Shown one piece after another: positions 1-6,067 of a DNA stretch of 10,089 bases. Source of the DNA: Anaerolineae bacterium. GTDB taxonomy: Bacteria > Chloroflexota > Anaerolineae > J102. The stretch is from the NCBI GenBank assembly GCA_026992375.1, contig JALXAF010000493.1, positions 1 through 10,089 on the forward strand, written 5' to 3'. Position 1 is the stretch's first letter. Each line of letters begins with the position of its first letter. The translations under genes and the position numbers were made by a program. The notes below the pieces were generated by a model, which searched no databases, was not told where the DNA came from, and worked only from the letters and a program-made list of their open reading frames with translations.

Positions 1-52
1 AGCAGGCGGCACGAGCAACGGCTCGCCGGCACCAATGAAAATCTTTACTCCT

Positions 53-82
53 TCCGCGTTCATCTGCGTTCGTCCGCGTCCT
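53..82. repeat. Short tandem 10-nt repeat of a dispersed intergenic type
   Basis: Three adjacent 10-nt units are visible: TCCGCGTTCA, TCTGCGTTCG and TCCGCGTCCT. From general knowledge, runs of 'TCCGCGTTCATCTGCGTTC' type recur in intergenic DNA of many environmental bacteria, including Chloroflexota, so this is probably non-coding repeat DNA. It lies inside the apparent N-terminal extension of the sigma-factor reading frame, and is one reason to reject the upstream ATG at 35 as the start. That it is dispersed in this genome is inferred, because only one copy is in the window. Confidence 0.55.
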
Positions 83-162
83 ATTTACAGAACAATCTCT
101 ATCGCCGCGCATCAAAATAAATCGCACTCCGCGAAACCCAACTCCCCCATCATCCGTACACA

Positions 163-171
163 TGATAGAAT
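163..171 (+). promoter_or_regulatory. Possible extended -10 element upstream of the sigma gene
   Basis: TGA-TAGAAT has the extended TGn element and matches five of six bases of TATAAT. There is no convincing TTGACA 16-18 nt upstream. An alternative ECF-type arrangement, GAAAC at 133-137 then 17 nt then CGTA at 155-158, would fit autoregulation by the sigma factor, but the match is loose. Either would give a 5' leader of roughly 60-80 nt before the GTG at 239. Confidence 0.25.
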
Positions 172-238
172 GATGACCAGCAGCCTTGCCACCTCCCATA
201 TCATCCCATCGCGTTCCCGTGTCGCCCCGAGGCAGTCA

Positions 239-847
239 GTGAACAACGCGGCAACATCTTCTCCTCCTTCCGAACGCGAATGCTTGCTAAAAGCCCAAAA
301 AGGCGATCAGCAGGCTTTTGCATTCCTTGTTCAATCCTATCAGCGCCCGGTTTACAATCTCTGCTATCGTATGCTTGGCAATCAGCAGGAAGCCGAGGAC
401 GCCACGCAGGAGACTTTCATCCGCGCTTACACGCATCTGGATAGCTACAACCCGAATCGGAAATTCCTAAACTGGGTACTGACCATTGCGTCCAACCATT
501 GCATCGATCGGCTACGCAAGCGACGCATCAACTGGAGCTCGCTGGAGGATGATCCGTATGTCGAGAAAATACCCATGCCCGAATCAATAGACCCGCATCG
601 CAACGCCGAAGACAAGGAAACTGCGGACCAGATACAGCGGTGGATCGATCAACTCTCACCCGATTATCGCACGCCGGTCATCCTTCTTTATTGGTACGGC
701 TACTCCTATGAGGAGATCGCCGCAACCATGGGCGTCTCCGTCTCGGCGGTCAAATCTCGCCTGCACCGGGCCCGTAAGCAGATTGCTCAGATGATTGTAC
801 AGGCCCAAACGCCACCTCTCGCATCCTCTCCCGTTCCCACTCCCTGA
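239..847 (+). CDS. ECF-type RNA polymerase sigma factor (sigma-70 family)
   Basis: This is an extracytoplasmic-function sigma factor, directing RNA polymerase to a limited regulon usually linked to envelope stress. Sigma region 2 spans about residues 25-95 and includes the helix with EAEDATQETFIRAY (51-64), the core-binding/-10 element. Region 4 spans about 135-186, with the -35-binding helix-turn-helix YEEIAATMGVSVSAVKSRLHRARK (157-180). I chose GTG at 239 because GAGG at 229-232 sits 6 nt upstream. It gives 202 aa, near the usual ECF size, and starts just ahead of conserved sequence. The frame stays open to an ATG at 35, but those 68 extra residues are low-complexity and cross a repeat. The adjoining gene (11-nt gap) is the likely anti-sigma factor. 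The family is secure; the start is fairly secure. Confidence 0.9.
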   Translation: MNNAATSSPPSERECLLKAQKGDQQAFAFLVQSYQRPVYNLCYRMLGNQQEAEDATQETFIRAYTHLDSYNPNRKFLNWVLTIASNHCIDRLRKRRINWSSLEDDPYVEKIPMPESIDPHRNAEDKETADQIQRWIDQLSPDYRTPVILLYWYGYSYEEIAATMGVSVSAVKSRLHRARKQIAQMIVQAQTPPLASSPVPTP

Positions 848-858
848 GTCATCCTCTC

Positions 859-1416
859 ATGTACGACTGCGATTCAATCCTCCAACGTCTGTCACATTAT
901 CTCGACAGCGATCCGCCCGCAACCGAGCTGATGGCGCTGCGGCGGCAGGCCCAAACGCTTCCCGGCTGCGAATCTGTGCTCGACGCCATGCTCTTGGCGC
1001 ATCAGACACTGACAGCCGCCCCCATGGTCGAGACCACTCGCGATTTCTCGGTCTCGGTGACGCGCGAACTGGCCTGGCGGCAACGCCGGGACAAAATCGT
1101 GCTGGGGGGCGTGCTCATCCTGGCCGCGCTGACAGCGCTGGCGCCGCTGATGCTGCTCACATGGGCGGGATTAGCCGCCATTCTGGAGCCGGACGTCCTG
1201 CAAACCGCACTCGGCTGGACATTGGACGTCATCAGCGGCGCCGCAGCTTTTGGCGTGGCGGTGATGAACGTCGTCAACCACGCGCCTCAATGGTTCTTCA
1301 TTACCATCAGCACCTTTTTCTCCTTCAGTCTGCTGTTGCTGGCGCTGATCATAGTCATGCAAAAAGCGCCGGAGCAACTTTTCAGCACCGCCCGGGCCAA
1401 CAGCCAGTCCGCCTGA
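859..1416 (+). CDS. Membrane protein, probable anti-sigma factor with degenerate zinc-binding motif
   Basis: This 185-aa protein has a cytosolic N-terminal part (about 1-78) and three hydrophobic segments (about 79-108, 117-139, 147-168). The N-terminus (C4, then LSHYLDSD at 11-18) resembles the zf-HC2/ZAS fold of anti-sigma factors that hold an ECF sigma at the membrane. Where that family has H-L-x-x-C-x-x-C, this protein reads T33-L-P-G-C37-E-S-V40, so the histidine and second cysteine are gone and zinc binding or redox sensing is doubtful. Position supports the role: it starts 11 nt after the sigma stop codon and is followed closely by an envelope protein. No clear Shine-Dalgarno precedes ATG 859, so translation may depend on coupling to the sigma gene. 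An unrelated small membrane protein cannot be excluded. Confidence 0.7.
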   Translation: MYDCDSILQRLSHYLDSDPPATELMALRRQAQTLPGCESVLDAMLLAHQTLTAAPMVETTRDFSVSVTRELAWRQRRDKIVLGGVLILAALTALAPLMLLTWAGLAAILEPDVLQTALGWTLDVISGAAAFGVAVMNVVNHAPQWFFITISTFFSFSLLLLALIIVMQKAPEQLFSTARANSQSA

Positions 1417-1449
1417 CCTGCTTTCATCACCATCCTGGAGGTTAATCCC

Positions 1450-2631
1450 ATGTTCGCCATTTCTCGCCGAACTTACAATTTTTTCGCTTTGGCGCTGATG
1501 CTGCTCTCAATCCTCTTCCTGTTCCCGGCCATCTCGCACGCCCAGGGGCCCGTTCCGGGCGATAAAGTCATCTTTGGCGGAAACTTCACCCTGGCCCGCG
1601 GCCAGTCGCTGGATGGCGATCTAGTCATCTTCGGCGGAACCGCTGTGGTGGAGAAGGACGCCACTGTAAATGGCGATATCGCGGTTATGGGCGGCGCTGC
1701 AACCATCGATGGCATCGTCAATGGCGATATCGTCGCCCTGGGCGGTGTCATTCACCTGGGGCCCGACGCGGTAGTCGACGGCGACGCCACCGCCATCGGC
1801 GGCGTCATCCAGCGCAACCCCGGCGCACGGGTGCGCGGCAACATCGTCGAGACGAATCCGCAGGAAAAAGAGGGCGTCATCGGCGGGATCGGGACCGGCG
1901 GCATTCAGGCTACGCCTCCCGCTCCGGGCGAATGGGAGGGCCAGTTCAACGATCTCCCATTTTCCGGAGTGCATCACGGGCCCTTCTCATGGCTTCTCCG
2001 GATGTTCCTGAATGGCATGTCCGCTATCGCATGGACGGCCATCCTGGTGGCCCTGGGCGTCTTCCTGATCCTGTTGGCCCCCCGCGCCACCGAACGCGTG
2101 GCTGTGGCCATGCGCAGCAATCTCATCCTCTCTTTTGCTGTGGGATTAGGCGTCACCTTGCTCATGGTCCCCGTCATCTTGCTGCTCGCCATCACCATCT
2201 GCCTGATTCCAGTCGCTATTGCCGTTCCCTTCGTGTGGTTGGCCGCGTTGGTCTTCGGCTGGCTGGCGCTGGGCTGGCTGCTAGGCAAAGAGATCCTGAA
2301 GAACACCCAAAACGCCACGCCCATCTGGGAGGTGGTGGTGGGCGTAACCATCATCACTCTATTGTGGCGATTGCCCTACATTCTGCCCTTCATCGGCGGC
2401 GCGGCCTCATTCCTGGTGATATTCGTGGCGGGCAACATAGCCATCGGCGGCGTATTGCTCACCCGCTTCGGCTTTCGAGATTACCCCGCCGCGGGCCCGG
2501 CGCAGCCTGCAACGCCTCCGCCTCCGCCCGAAAGCGCTTTGCCTGCCGAATCCACCGTGCCCGCCGAGCCCGAAGCCCCGGCGGAGCCTGAACAGCCCAT
2601 CATTCCTCCCCCGCCGCCCCCGGCCGAATGA
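1450..2631 (+). CDS. Exported multi-pass membrane protein with bactofilin-like beta-repeats
   Basis: The 393-aa product begins with a signal peptide (1-31, probable cleavage after SHA at 29-31). Five repeats follow at about 37-132, each built as G-D/N-x-x-x-x-GG plus 9-11 residues (for example GDLVIFGGTAVVEKDATVN, 56-74). This spacing resembles the right-handed beta-helix of bactofilins (polymer-forming proteins), but here it is predicted to lie outside the cytoplasm. Several transmembrane segments lie at about 193-340. A Pro/Ala/Glu-rich tail (347-393) ends in a proline run. GGAGG at 1437-1441, 8 nt before ATG 1450, is a good ribosome site. It follows the putative anti-sigma gene by 33 nt and is the last gene before a strong terminator, so it probably belongs to the sigma unit. 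Its exact function is unknown; surface or envelope architecture is an inference. Confidence 0.8.
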   Translation: MFAISRRTYNFFALALMLLSILFLFPAISHAQGPVPGDKVIFGGNFTLARGQSLDGDLVIFGGTAVVEKDATVNGDIAVMGGAATIDGIVNGDIVALGGVIHLGPDAVVDGDATAIGGVIQRNPGARVRGNIVETNPQEKEGVIGGIGTGGIQATPPAPGEWEGQFNDLPFSGVHHGPFSWLLRMFLNGMSAIAWTAILVALGVFLILLAPRATERVAVAMRSNLILSFAVGLGVTLLMVPVILLLAITICLIPVAIAVPFVWLAALVFGWLALGWLLGKEILKNTQNATPIWEVVVGVTIITLLWRLPYILPFIGGAASFLVIFVAGNIAIGGVLLTRFGFRDYPAAGPAQPATPPPPPESALPAESTVPAEPEAPAEPEQPIIPPPPPPAE

Positions 2632-2650
2632 CATCTGCGCATAAAACGAA

Positions 2651-2685
2651 CGCCCGACCAACAACCGCTGGCCGGGCGTTTTTTT
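2651..2685 (+). terminator. Rho-independent terminator of the sigma/anti-sigma/bactofilin-like operon
   Basis: CGCCCG (2651-2656) pairs with CGGGCG (2673-2678). After an A/C mismatch, CCA (2658-2660) pairs with TGG (2669-2671), closing an 8-nt loop. A run of seven T (2679-2685) follows directly. It lies 19 nt after the stop of the upstream gene. Confidence 0.88.
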
Positions 2686-2741
2686 GCGCTGCGCTGATTA
2701 GCGCCTTATCAATGGAATACTTGCTCGCAGGGGAAAAATAT

Positions 2742-2816
2742 CTCACGCAAAGACGCAGAGCCGCAAAGGGAAAAAGAGGCAAAGAAAAACTTAGCGCCTT
2801 GGCGACTTTGCGTGAG
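2742..2816. repeat. 75-nt imperfect inverted repeat (dispersed intergenic element type)
   Basis: The left arm (2742-2768) and right arm (2790-2816) are complementary at 22 of 27 positions. The outer 11 bp, CTCACGCAAAG against CTTTGCGTGAG, pair perfectly. The 21-nt loop is almost all A and G. Repeats of the 'CTCACGCAAAGACGCAAAG' kind are familiar in intergenic DNA of many environmental bacteria and often yield spurious ORFs with an 'AALRLCV' peptide, as the minus strand does here. It lies between two convergent genes, 37 nt past the aminotransferase stop codon. In RNA it could fold as a long hairpin and may stop or protect that transcript, which shows no other terminator. Mobility is not shown; no transposase is present. 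Confidence 0.7.
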
Positions 2817-2852
2817 CTCAAATTTTTGGTTTCGGCTTGTCCGGGCCAGGAA

Positions 2853-4019
2853 TTATCGGGCCTTCATCAACTTCTCGATGCGCGTCACAGCCCGCTCCAG
2901 CTCACTCATGGCGGTGGCGATGGAGAAGCGCACATGGCCCTCGCCCGCCTGTCCAAACGCAACGCCGGGCGTGCCCGCGATGTCGGCTTCTTCCAGCAAA
3001 ATGTTCGCGATCTTCATGGAATCAGTTCCCAACCCCGGGAAGCGCACGAAGAGATAGAACGCGCCGGCGGGACGATCACATTCCACGCCCGGGATAGCGT
3101 TCAGCGCATCCACCATGAAATCGCGGCGGGCCTTGTAGGCCAGACGCATCTCTTCCACCGCGTCCTGCGGCCCGTTCAGCGCTTCGGCTCCAGCCGCCAT
3201 GGTGAAGGACGCCGCCGAAGTCACGGTCTGGCTTTGCAGCTTGGCCATGAGCCCGATGACCTCCTTCGGGCCTGCGGCCCAGCCCAGTCGCCAGCCCGTC
3301 ATGGCGTAGGCCTTGGAATGACCGTTGATGGTGATGGTGCGCTCGGCCATATCGGGCAGGGAGGCGAGATTGATGTGCTCGCCCTCGTAGATGAGCTTTT
3401 CGTAAATCTCGTCGGAAAGGACGTAAAGATCGTTTTTCAGGGCCAATCGCCGCACCACATCGGCTTCTTCGGCCGAGATGACGTGGCCGGTGGGGTTATT
3501 GGGCGAATTGACCATCATTACCTTGGTGCGCTGGGTGATGTAACGGGCAACCTCCTCGGTGATAGCAAAGTTGCTGGCCGCATCCAGCGACACGGTCACG
3601 GGCGTGGCTCCGGCCATGATCACCATGGGAACGTAAGAGACCCAATAGGGCTCGAAGACGATGACTTCATCGCCGGGATTGACCAGGGCCCGCAAAGCCG
3701 CGTAGAGCAGGAATTTGGCGCCGGGGCTGATCAACACCTGGGTGGCTGGATCCACCTTCAGACCGTATTCTCGCTGCATCTTGTCGGCCACGGCCTTGCG
3801 CATGGCCACCGTGCCCCGAGATGGCGGATAATGGGTGTCTCCCGTCTCGATAGCCCGGAATGCAGCCTGGACGATGTTTTCGGGCGTGGGGAAGTCGGGA
3901 TCACCCCCGGCCAACGAGATGACGTCTCGCCCGGCAGCTTTCAGCGCCTTGGCCTTATCGTTGACAGCCAACGTGGCGGAGGGAGGGATGTTTTGCAGTA
4001 GTTCGGATAATGACTTCAT
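2853..4019 (-). CDS. PLP-dependent class I/II aminotransferase, aspartate aminotransferase (Ib) type
   Basis: This 388-aa cytosolic fold-type I enzyme probably transfers the amino group of aspartate or a related amino acid to 2-oxoglutarate. The family signature is complete. It has NSPNNPTG (171-178) with the cofactor-contacting asparagine, SDEIY (202-206) with the aspartate that pairs with the PLP nitrogen, and SKAYAMTGWRLGW (235-247) with the Schiff-base lysine K236 and phosphate-binding R244. R364 in GHVRFS would bind the substrate carboxylate. YPPSRG (64-69) and PYWVSY (124-129) are typical of subgroup Ib enzymes. I chose ATG at 4019 because AGGA lies about 5 nt upstream and the protein then has normal family length. 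The frame stays open to 4259, but that extension lacks family character and runs into the divergent gene. Substrate specificity cannot be read reliably. Confidence 0.93.
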   Translation of the reverse strand: MKSLSELLQNIPPSATLAVNDKAKALKAAGRDVISLAGGDPDFPTPENIVQAAFRAIETGDTHYPPSRGTVAMRKAVADKMQREYGLKVDPATQVLISPGAKFLLYAALRALVNPGDEVIVFEPYWVSYVPMVIMAGATPVTVSLDAASNFAITEEVARYITQRTKVMMVNSPNNPTGHVISAEEADVVRRLALKNDLYVLSDEIYEKLIYEGEHINLASLPDMAERTITINGHSKAYAMTGWRLGWAAGPKEVIGLMAKLQSQTVTSAASFTMAAGAEALNGPQDAVEEMRLAYKARRDFMVDALNAIPGVECDRPAGAFYLFVRFPGLGTDSMKIANILLEEADIAGTPGVAFGQAGEGHVRFSIATAMSELERAVTRIEKLMKAR

Positions 4020-4060
4020 GATAATCCTGTGCAGAGAAGTGCAGATGGGGATTTCGGTGG

Positions 4061-4086
4061 CAGCAATTCCAAATTTGAAATTGCTG
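4061..4086. promoter_or_regulatory. 26-bp near-perfect palindrome in a divergent intergenic region
   Basis: CAGCAATTCCAAA (4061-4073) and TTTGAAATTGCTG (4074-4086) are complementary at 12 of 13 positions, with no spacer; only C4069/A4078 mismatches. It lies between the divergent aminotransferase and PspC genes and would be in the 5' leader of the aminotransferase if the promoter at 4116-4144 is right. This geometry fits a dimeric repressor or activator site, or an RNA hairpin. It could also be a scrap of an AT-rich dispersed repeat. Confidence 0.5.
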
Positions 4087-4115
4087 TTTCGATGGGGATG
4101 TAATACTGTGCGGAT

Positions 4116-4144
4116 ATTGTAAGGCCAAAGGCGACGTTCGCCAA
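4116..4144 (-). promoter_or_regulatory. Candidate sigma-70-type promoter for the aminotransferase
   Basis: Read on the minus strand, TTGGCG (4144-4139, four of six matches to TTGACA) is followed after 17 nt by TACAAT (4121-4116, five of six matches to TATAAT). The predicted transcript starts near 4109, giving a leader of about 90 nt that contains the 26-bp palindrome. A small hairpin (GGCGA 4130-4134, TCGCC 4138-4142) overlaps the -35. Confidence 0.4.
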
Positions 4145-4251
4145 ACGGGCCATGATTTCTATACAAAGTTCGCGCCTGCAACCCACATCGCCTTTCCTGC
4201 GTAGAGAACAATGAACCAAGAGCATTTCCCTGCGCTAATCCAGGAGGCGAT

Positions 4252-5082
4252 ATGACCACTTCTTACAACCATTCTTCGATCCCCAACGAGCGGCAGTTGC
4301 CCGAGGGCGAAGCCCAGGCCCGCAAGCGTCTTTTTCGCAGCGCCGATAACAAGATCATCAGCGGCGTCGCCGGGGGCGTCGCCGAATATCTGAATCTCGA
4401 TCCCACCATTGTGCGCCTGTTATGGGTGCTGGTGACGCTCTTCACCGGCGGCGCGGCCTTTTGGGCGTATGTGGCGCTCTGGCTGTTTCTGCCCGTTGGC
4501 GACAACGCCCGCGGTCAGGCGGCCGATCCCATCATCAAGCTGGACGAGAAGAGCCTGGGCGTCATCGCCTGGATTCTCATTAGCCTGGGCGTGCTGTGGC
4601 TGCTGGCCAACTTCGGCATCCTGCCCTTCATCTGGCGGAGTCTGCGCGGCGTGATGCGCATCATGGGCCTGGTGTTCTGGCCGCTGGTGTTGCTGGCGGG
4701 CGGCTGGCTGATCCTCAGCAAGCTGGGCCACACCGACGCCATTGCGCAGAAAGTCCGGGGCGGCATTCCCGAAGGCGATTCCGTCAAGGAGAGCGTCCGC
4801 AGCGGGTATCACACCGTGCGCGAGAAAACGCCCCTGAAGCGCAGCGCGGATGACCGGATGTTGCTGGGCGTGTGTGCGGGCATCGCCCGCTGGCTGAACA
4901 TCGATCCCATCATCGTGCGGATTTTGTGGGCGCTGTTCAGCCTGGCCAGCATGGGCACGGGCGTCATCCTCTACGTCATCATGGCCATCATCATGCCCGA
5001 AGACGATAGCGGCGGCGCTATCGAAACCGTGGAGGGCGAGGTGCTGGACCCCATCGCCACCCCGCCCGACGAAACCCGCTAA
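4252..5082 (+). CDS. Membrane protein with two PspC domains
   Basis: PspC is a membrane component of the phage-shock envelope-stress response in proteobacteria; in other phyla PspC-domain proteins are common but less defined. This 276-aa protein carries two copies. Domain 1 spans about residues 24-83 (GVAGGVAEYLNLDPTIVRLLW at 38-58) and domain 2 about 193-250 (GVCAGIARWLNIDPIIVRILW at 206-226). Both keep the G-V-x-x-G-x-A-x-x-L-N-x-DP-x-I-V-R core and a following membrane helix. Between them lie two more hydrophobic segments (about 101-122 and 134-156), like the membrane block of LiaF/DUF5668-type proteins. AGGAGG at 4242-4247 precedes ATG 4252 by 4 nt. An acidic, Pro-containing tail follows. 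No PspA or PspB gene is nearby. A role in membrane stress sensing is inferred from the family. Confidence 0.9.
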   Translation: MTTSYNHSSIPNERQLPEGEAQARKRLFRSADNKIISGVAGGVAEYLNLDPTIVRLLWVLVTLFTGGAAFWAYVALWLFLPVGDNARGQAADPIIKLDEKSLGVIAWILISLGVLWLLANFGILPFIWRSLRGVMRIMGLVFWPLVLLAGGWLILSKLGHTDAIAQKVRGGIPEGDSVKESVRSGYHTVREKTPLKRSADDRMLLGVCAGIARWLNIDPIIVRILWALFSLASMGTGVILYVIMAIIMPEDDSGGAIETVEGEVLDPIATPPDETR

Positions 5083-5102
5083 TCCCGCCAAACGCATCGC
5101 CG

Positions 5103-5133
5103 GCCCTCATTCCTCTCTTGGGATGGGGGCTTT
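5103..5133 (+). terminator. Possible terminator after the PspC gene
   Basis: GCCCTCAT (5103-5110) pairs with ATGGGGGC (5123-5130) through eight pairs including one G-T (G-U in RNA), with a 12-nt loop. Only three T follow (5131-5133), so it would be a weak intrinsic terminator. It begins 20 nt after the stop codon at 5082. Confidence 0.4.
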
Positions 5134-5145
5134 GCGCGTGGAAAT

Positions 5146-5205
5146 GCCAGGCGCTGGCCGATGGAAGGCTGATGGCGCTGTCCCGAAGGCGGGCCCGCGC
5201 CCGCC
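5146..5205. repeat. Pair of GC-rich hairpins in intergenic DNA
   Basis: GCCAG (5146-5150) pairs with CTGGC (5154-5158) around a 3-nt loop. GGCGGGC (5188-5194) pairs perfectly with GCCCGCC (5199-5205) around the 4-nt loop CCGC. Neither has a T-run. They sit between the PspC gene and the promoter of the two-component operon, and could be part of a dispersed repeat or simply GC-rich chance structure. Confidence 0.35.
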
Positions 5206-5268
5206 AACCTGGTTCTCAACTCATTTTGGACGCACCCGTTTGAAATTGCCGTGGCCGCTGCTCGCCTC

Positions 5269-5296
5269 TTGCCCGCTCCTGAAAACCTGCTATAAT
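5269..5296 (+). promoter_or_regulatory. Strong extended -10 promoter of the two-component operon
   Basis: A perfect TATAAT (5291-5296) is preceded by TGC, an extended -10 element. TTGCCC (5269-5274, four of six matches to TTGACA) lies 16 nt upstream of the TATAAT. The predicted start near 5303 gives a leader of about 48 nt before ATG 5351. It is the best vegetative-type promoter in the window. Confidence 0.65.
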
Positions 5297-5350
5297 GAAA
5301 GGAGATGAAGGGGAACCGTTCCTGCTTGATTCGCTGCCTGTCATCTACGC

Positions 5351-6067
5351 ATGACAAACGCGTCCACACCCACCACCCGTTCCGCCCCCCCCTCCCTCTC
5401 CGTCGTCATCGTCGATGATCACCCCATCGTTCGCGCCGGCATGATCGCCATTCTGGACGCGGCCCAGGGTGTTCGCGTTGTGGCCGAGGGCGCTGACGCC
5501 GCGGACGCCATGCGTCTGACATTGCTGCATCGGCCCGATGTATTGGCGCTGGACATCAATTTGCCCGACGCCAACGGTCTGCAGGTCACGCGGCGGCTGC
5601 GGGCGCAGGGGGTGACCACGCCGATCCTCATCCTCACGGCGTACGAGGATCCTCGCTGGGTGTTCGGGCTGCTGGAGGCGGGGGCCAACGGCTATGCGCT
5701 CAAGGATGAGGCGGTGGAGACTCTAGTGGATGCAGTGCAGGCTGTGGCTCGGGGCGAAAACTGGTTCAGTCCGGCCATCACGCGGCAGGTACTCTCCCGG
5801 GCGTTGGGCCAGGAGGACGGGCGAGAGACGACTGCGGCCATCCCCTTAACCCCACGCGAAACCGAAGTGCTGCAATGGCTGGCCCGGGGATTGGACAACG
5901 CAGCCATCGCCCAAAAGCTGGTGGTAACCAAACGCACAGTGCAAAACCATGTCAGCAGCATCTACGGCAAACTGAGCGTCTCCACGCGCACAGAAGCGGC
6001 GCTGTGGGCTATCCGCCATGGTTTGATAACGGTGGACTCTGATGACAATCGCCCGAATGGGGGATGA
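5351..6067 (+). CDS. NarL/LuxR-family two-component response regulator
   Basis: The 238-aa protein has a receiver domain (about 16-135) and a C-terminal LuxR-type helix-turn-helix (about 165-227). The receiver keeps all functional residues: acidic pair D22-D23, phospho-acceptor D68 (LALDINLPDANG), T96 and K118. The DNA-binding part contains LTPRETEVLQWLARGLDNAAIA (166-187) and the recognition region TKRTVQNHVSSIYGKL (193-208), typical of the family. Its 3' end overlaps the kinase gene by 26 nt, marking the two as a cognate pair. ATG 5351 has no evident Shine-Dalgarno, but no better start precedes the receiver domain, so the first 15 residues are slightly uncertain. The adjacent kinase presumably phosphorylates it. 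TAGTACCGC sites at 8289-8327 are candidate targets. Confidence 0.94.
   Translation: MTNASTPTTRSAPPSLSVVIVDDHPIVRAGMIAILDAAQGVRVVAEGADAADAMRLTLLHRPDVLALDINLPDANGLQVTRRLRAQGVTTPILILTAYEDPRWVFGLLEAGANGYALKDEAVETLVDAVQAVARGENWFSPAITRQVLSRALGQEDGRETTAAIPLTPRETEVLQWLARGLDNAAIAQKLVVTKRTVQNHVSSIYGKLSVSTRTEAALWAIRHGLITVDSDDNRPNGG

Noticed and set aside
1..120. Frames open at the left edge, ending at 38 (TGA) or 120 (TAA), possible tail of an upstream gene
   Set aside because: The fragments are too short to identify, and the longer one runs through the tandem repeat. I cannot tell whether any gene enters from the left.
795..1445. Plus-strand 216-codon frame overlapping the anti-sigma gene
   Set aside because: It has shadow-type composition (Arg/Gly/Ala/His rich) and fully overlaps the better-supported membrane protein in another frame.
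2600..2821. Minus-strand 73-codon frame containing an AALRLCV peptide
   Set aside because: This peptide is a common by-product of the inverted-repeat element; the frame also covers the terminator.
2628..4001. Long plus-strand open frame of 457 codons opposite the aminotransferase
   Set aside because: It is antisense to a gene with all family motifs, starts inside a terminator and inverted repeat, and its His/Gly/Arg-rich translation looks like a shadow of high-GC coding DNA.
4020..4259. N-terminal extension of the aminotransferase by 80 residues
   Set aside because: It is not family-like, crosses the palindrome and candidate promoter, and overlaps the start of the PspC gene. ATG 4019 has its own ribosome site.
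5305..5418. Short frame of about 37 codons starting just after the strong promoter, a possible leader peptide
   Set aside because: The GGAG directly abuts the ATG with no spacer, the peptide is unremarkable, and the frame runs into the response regulator gene.
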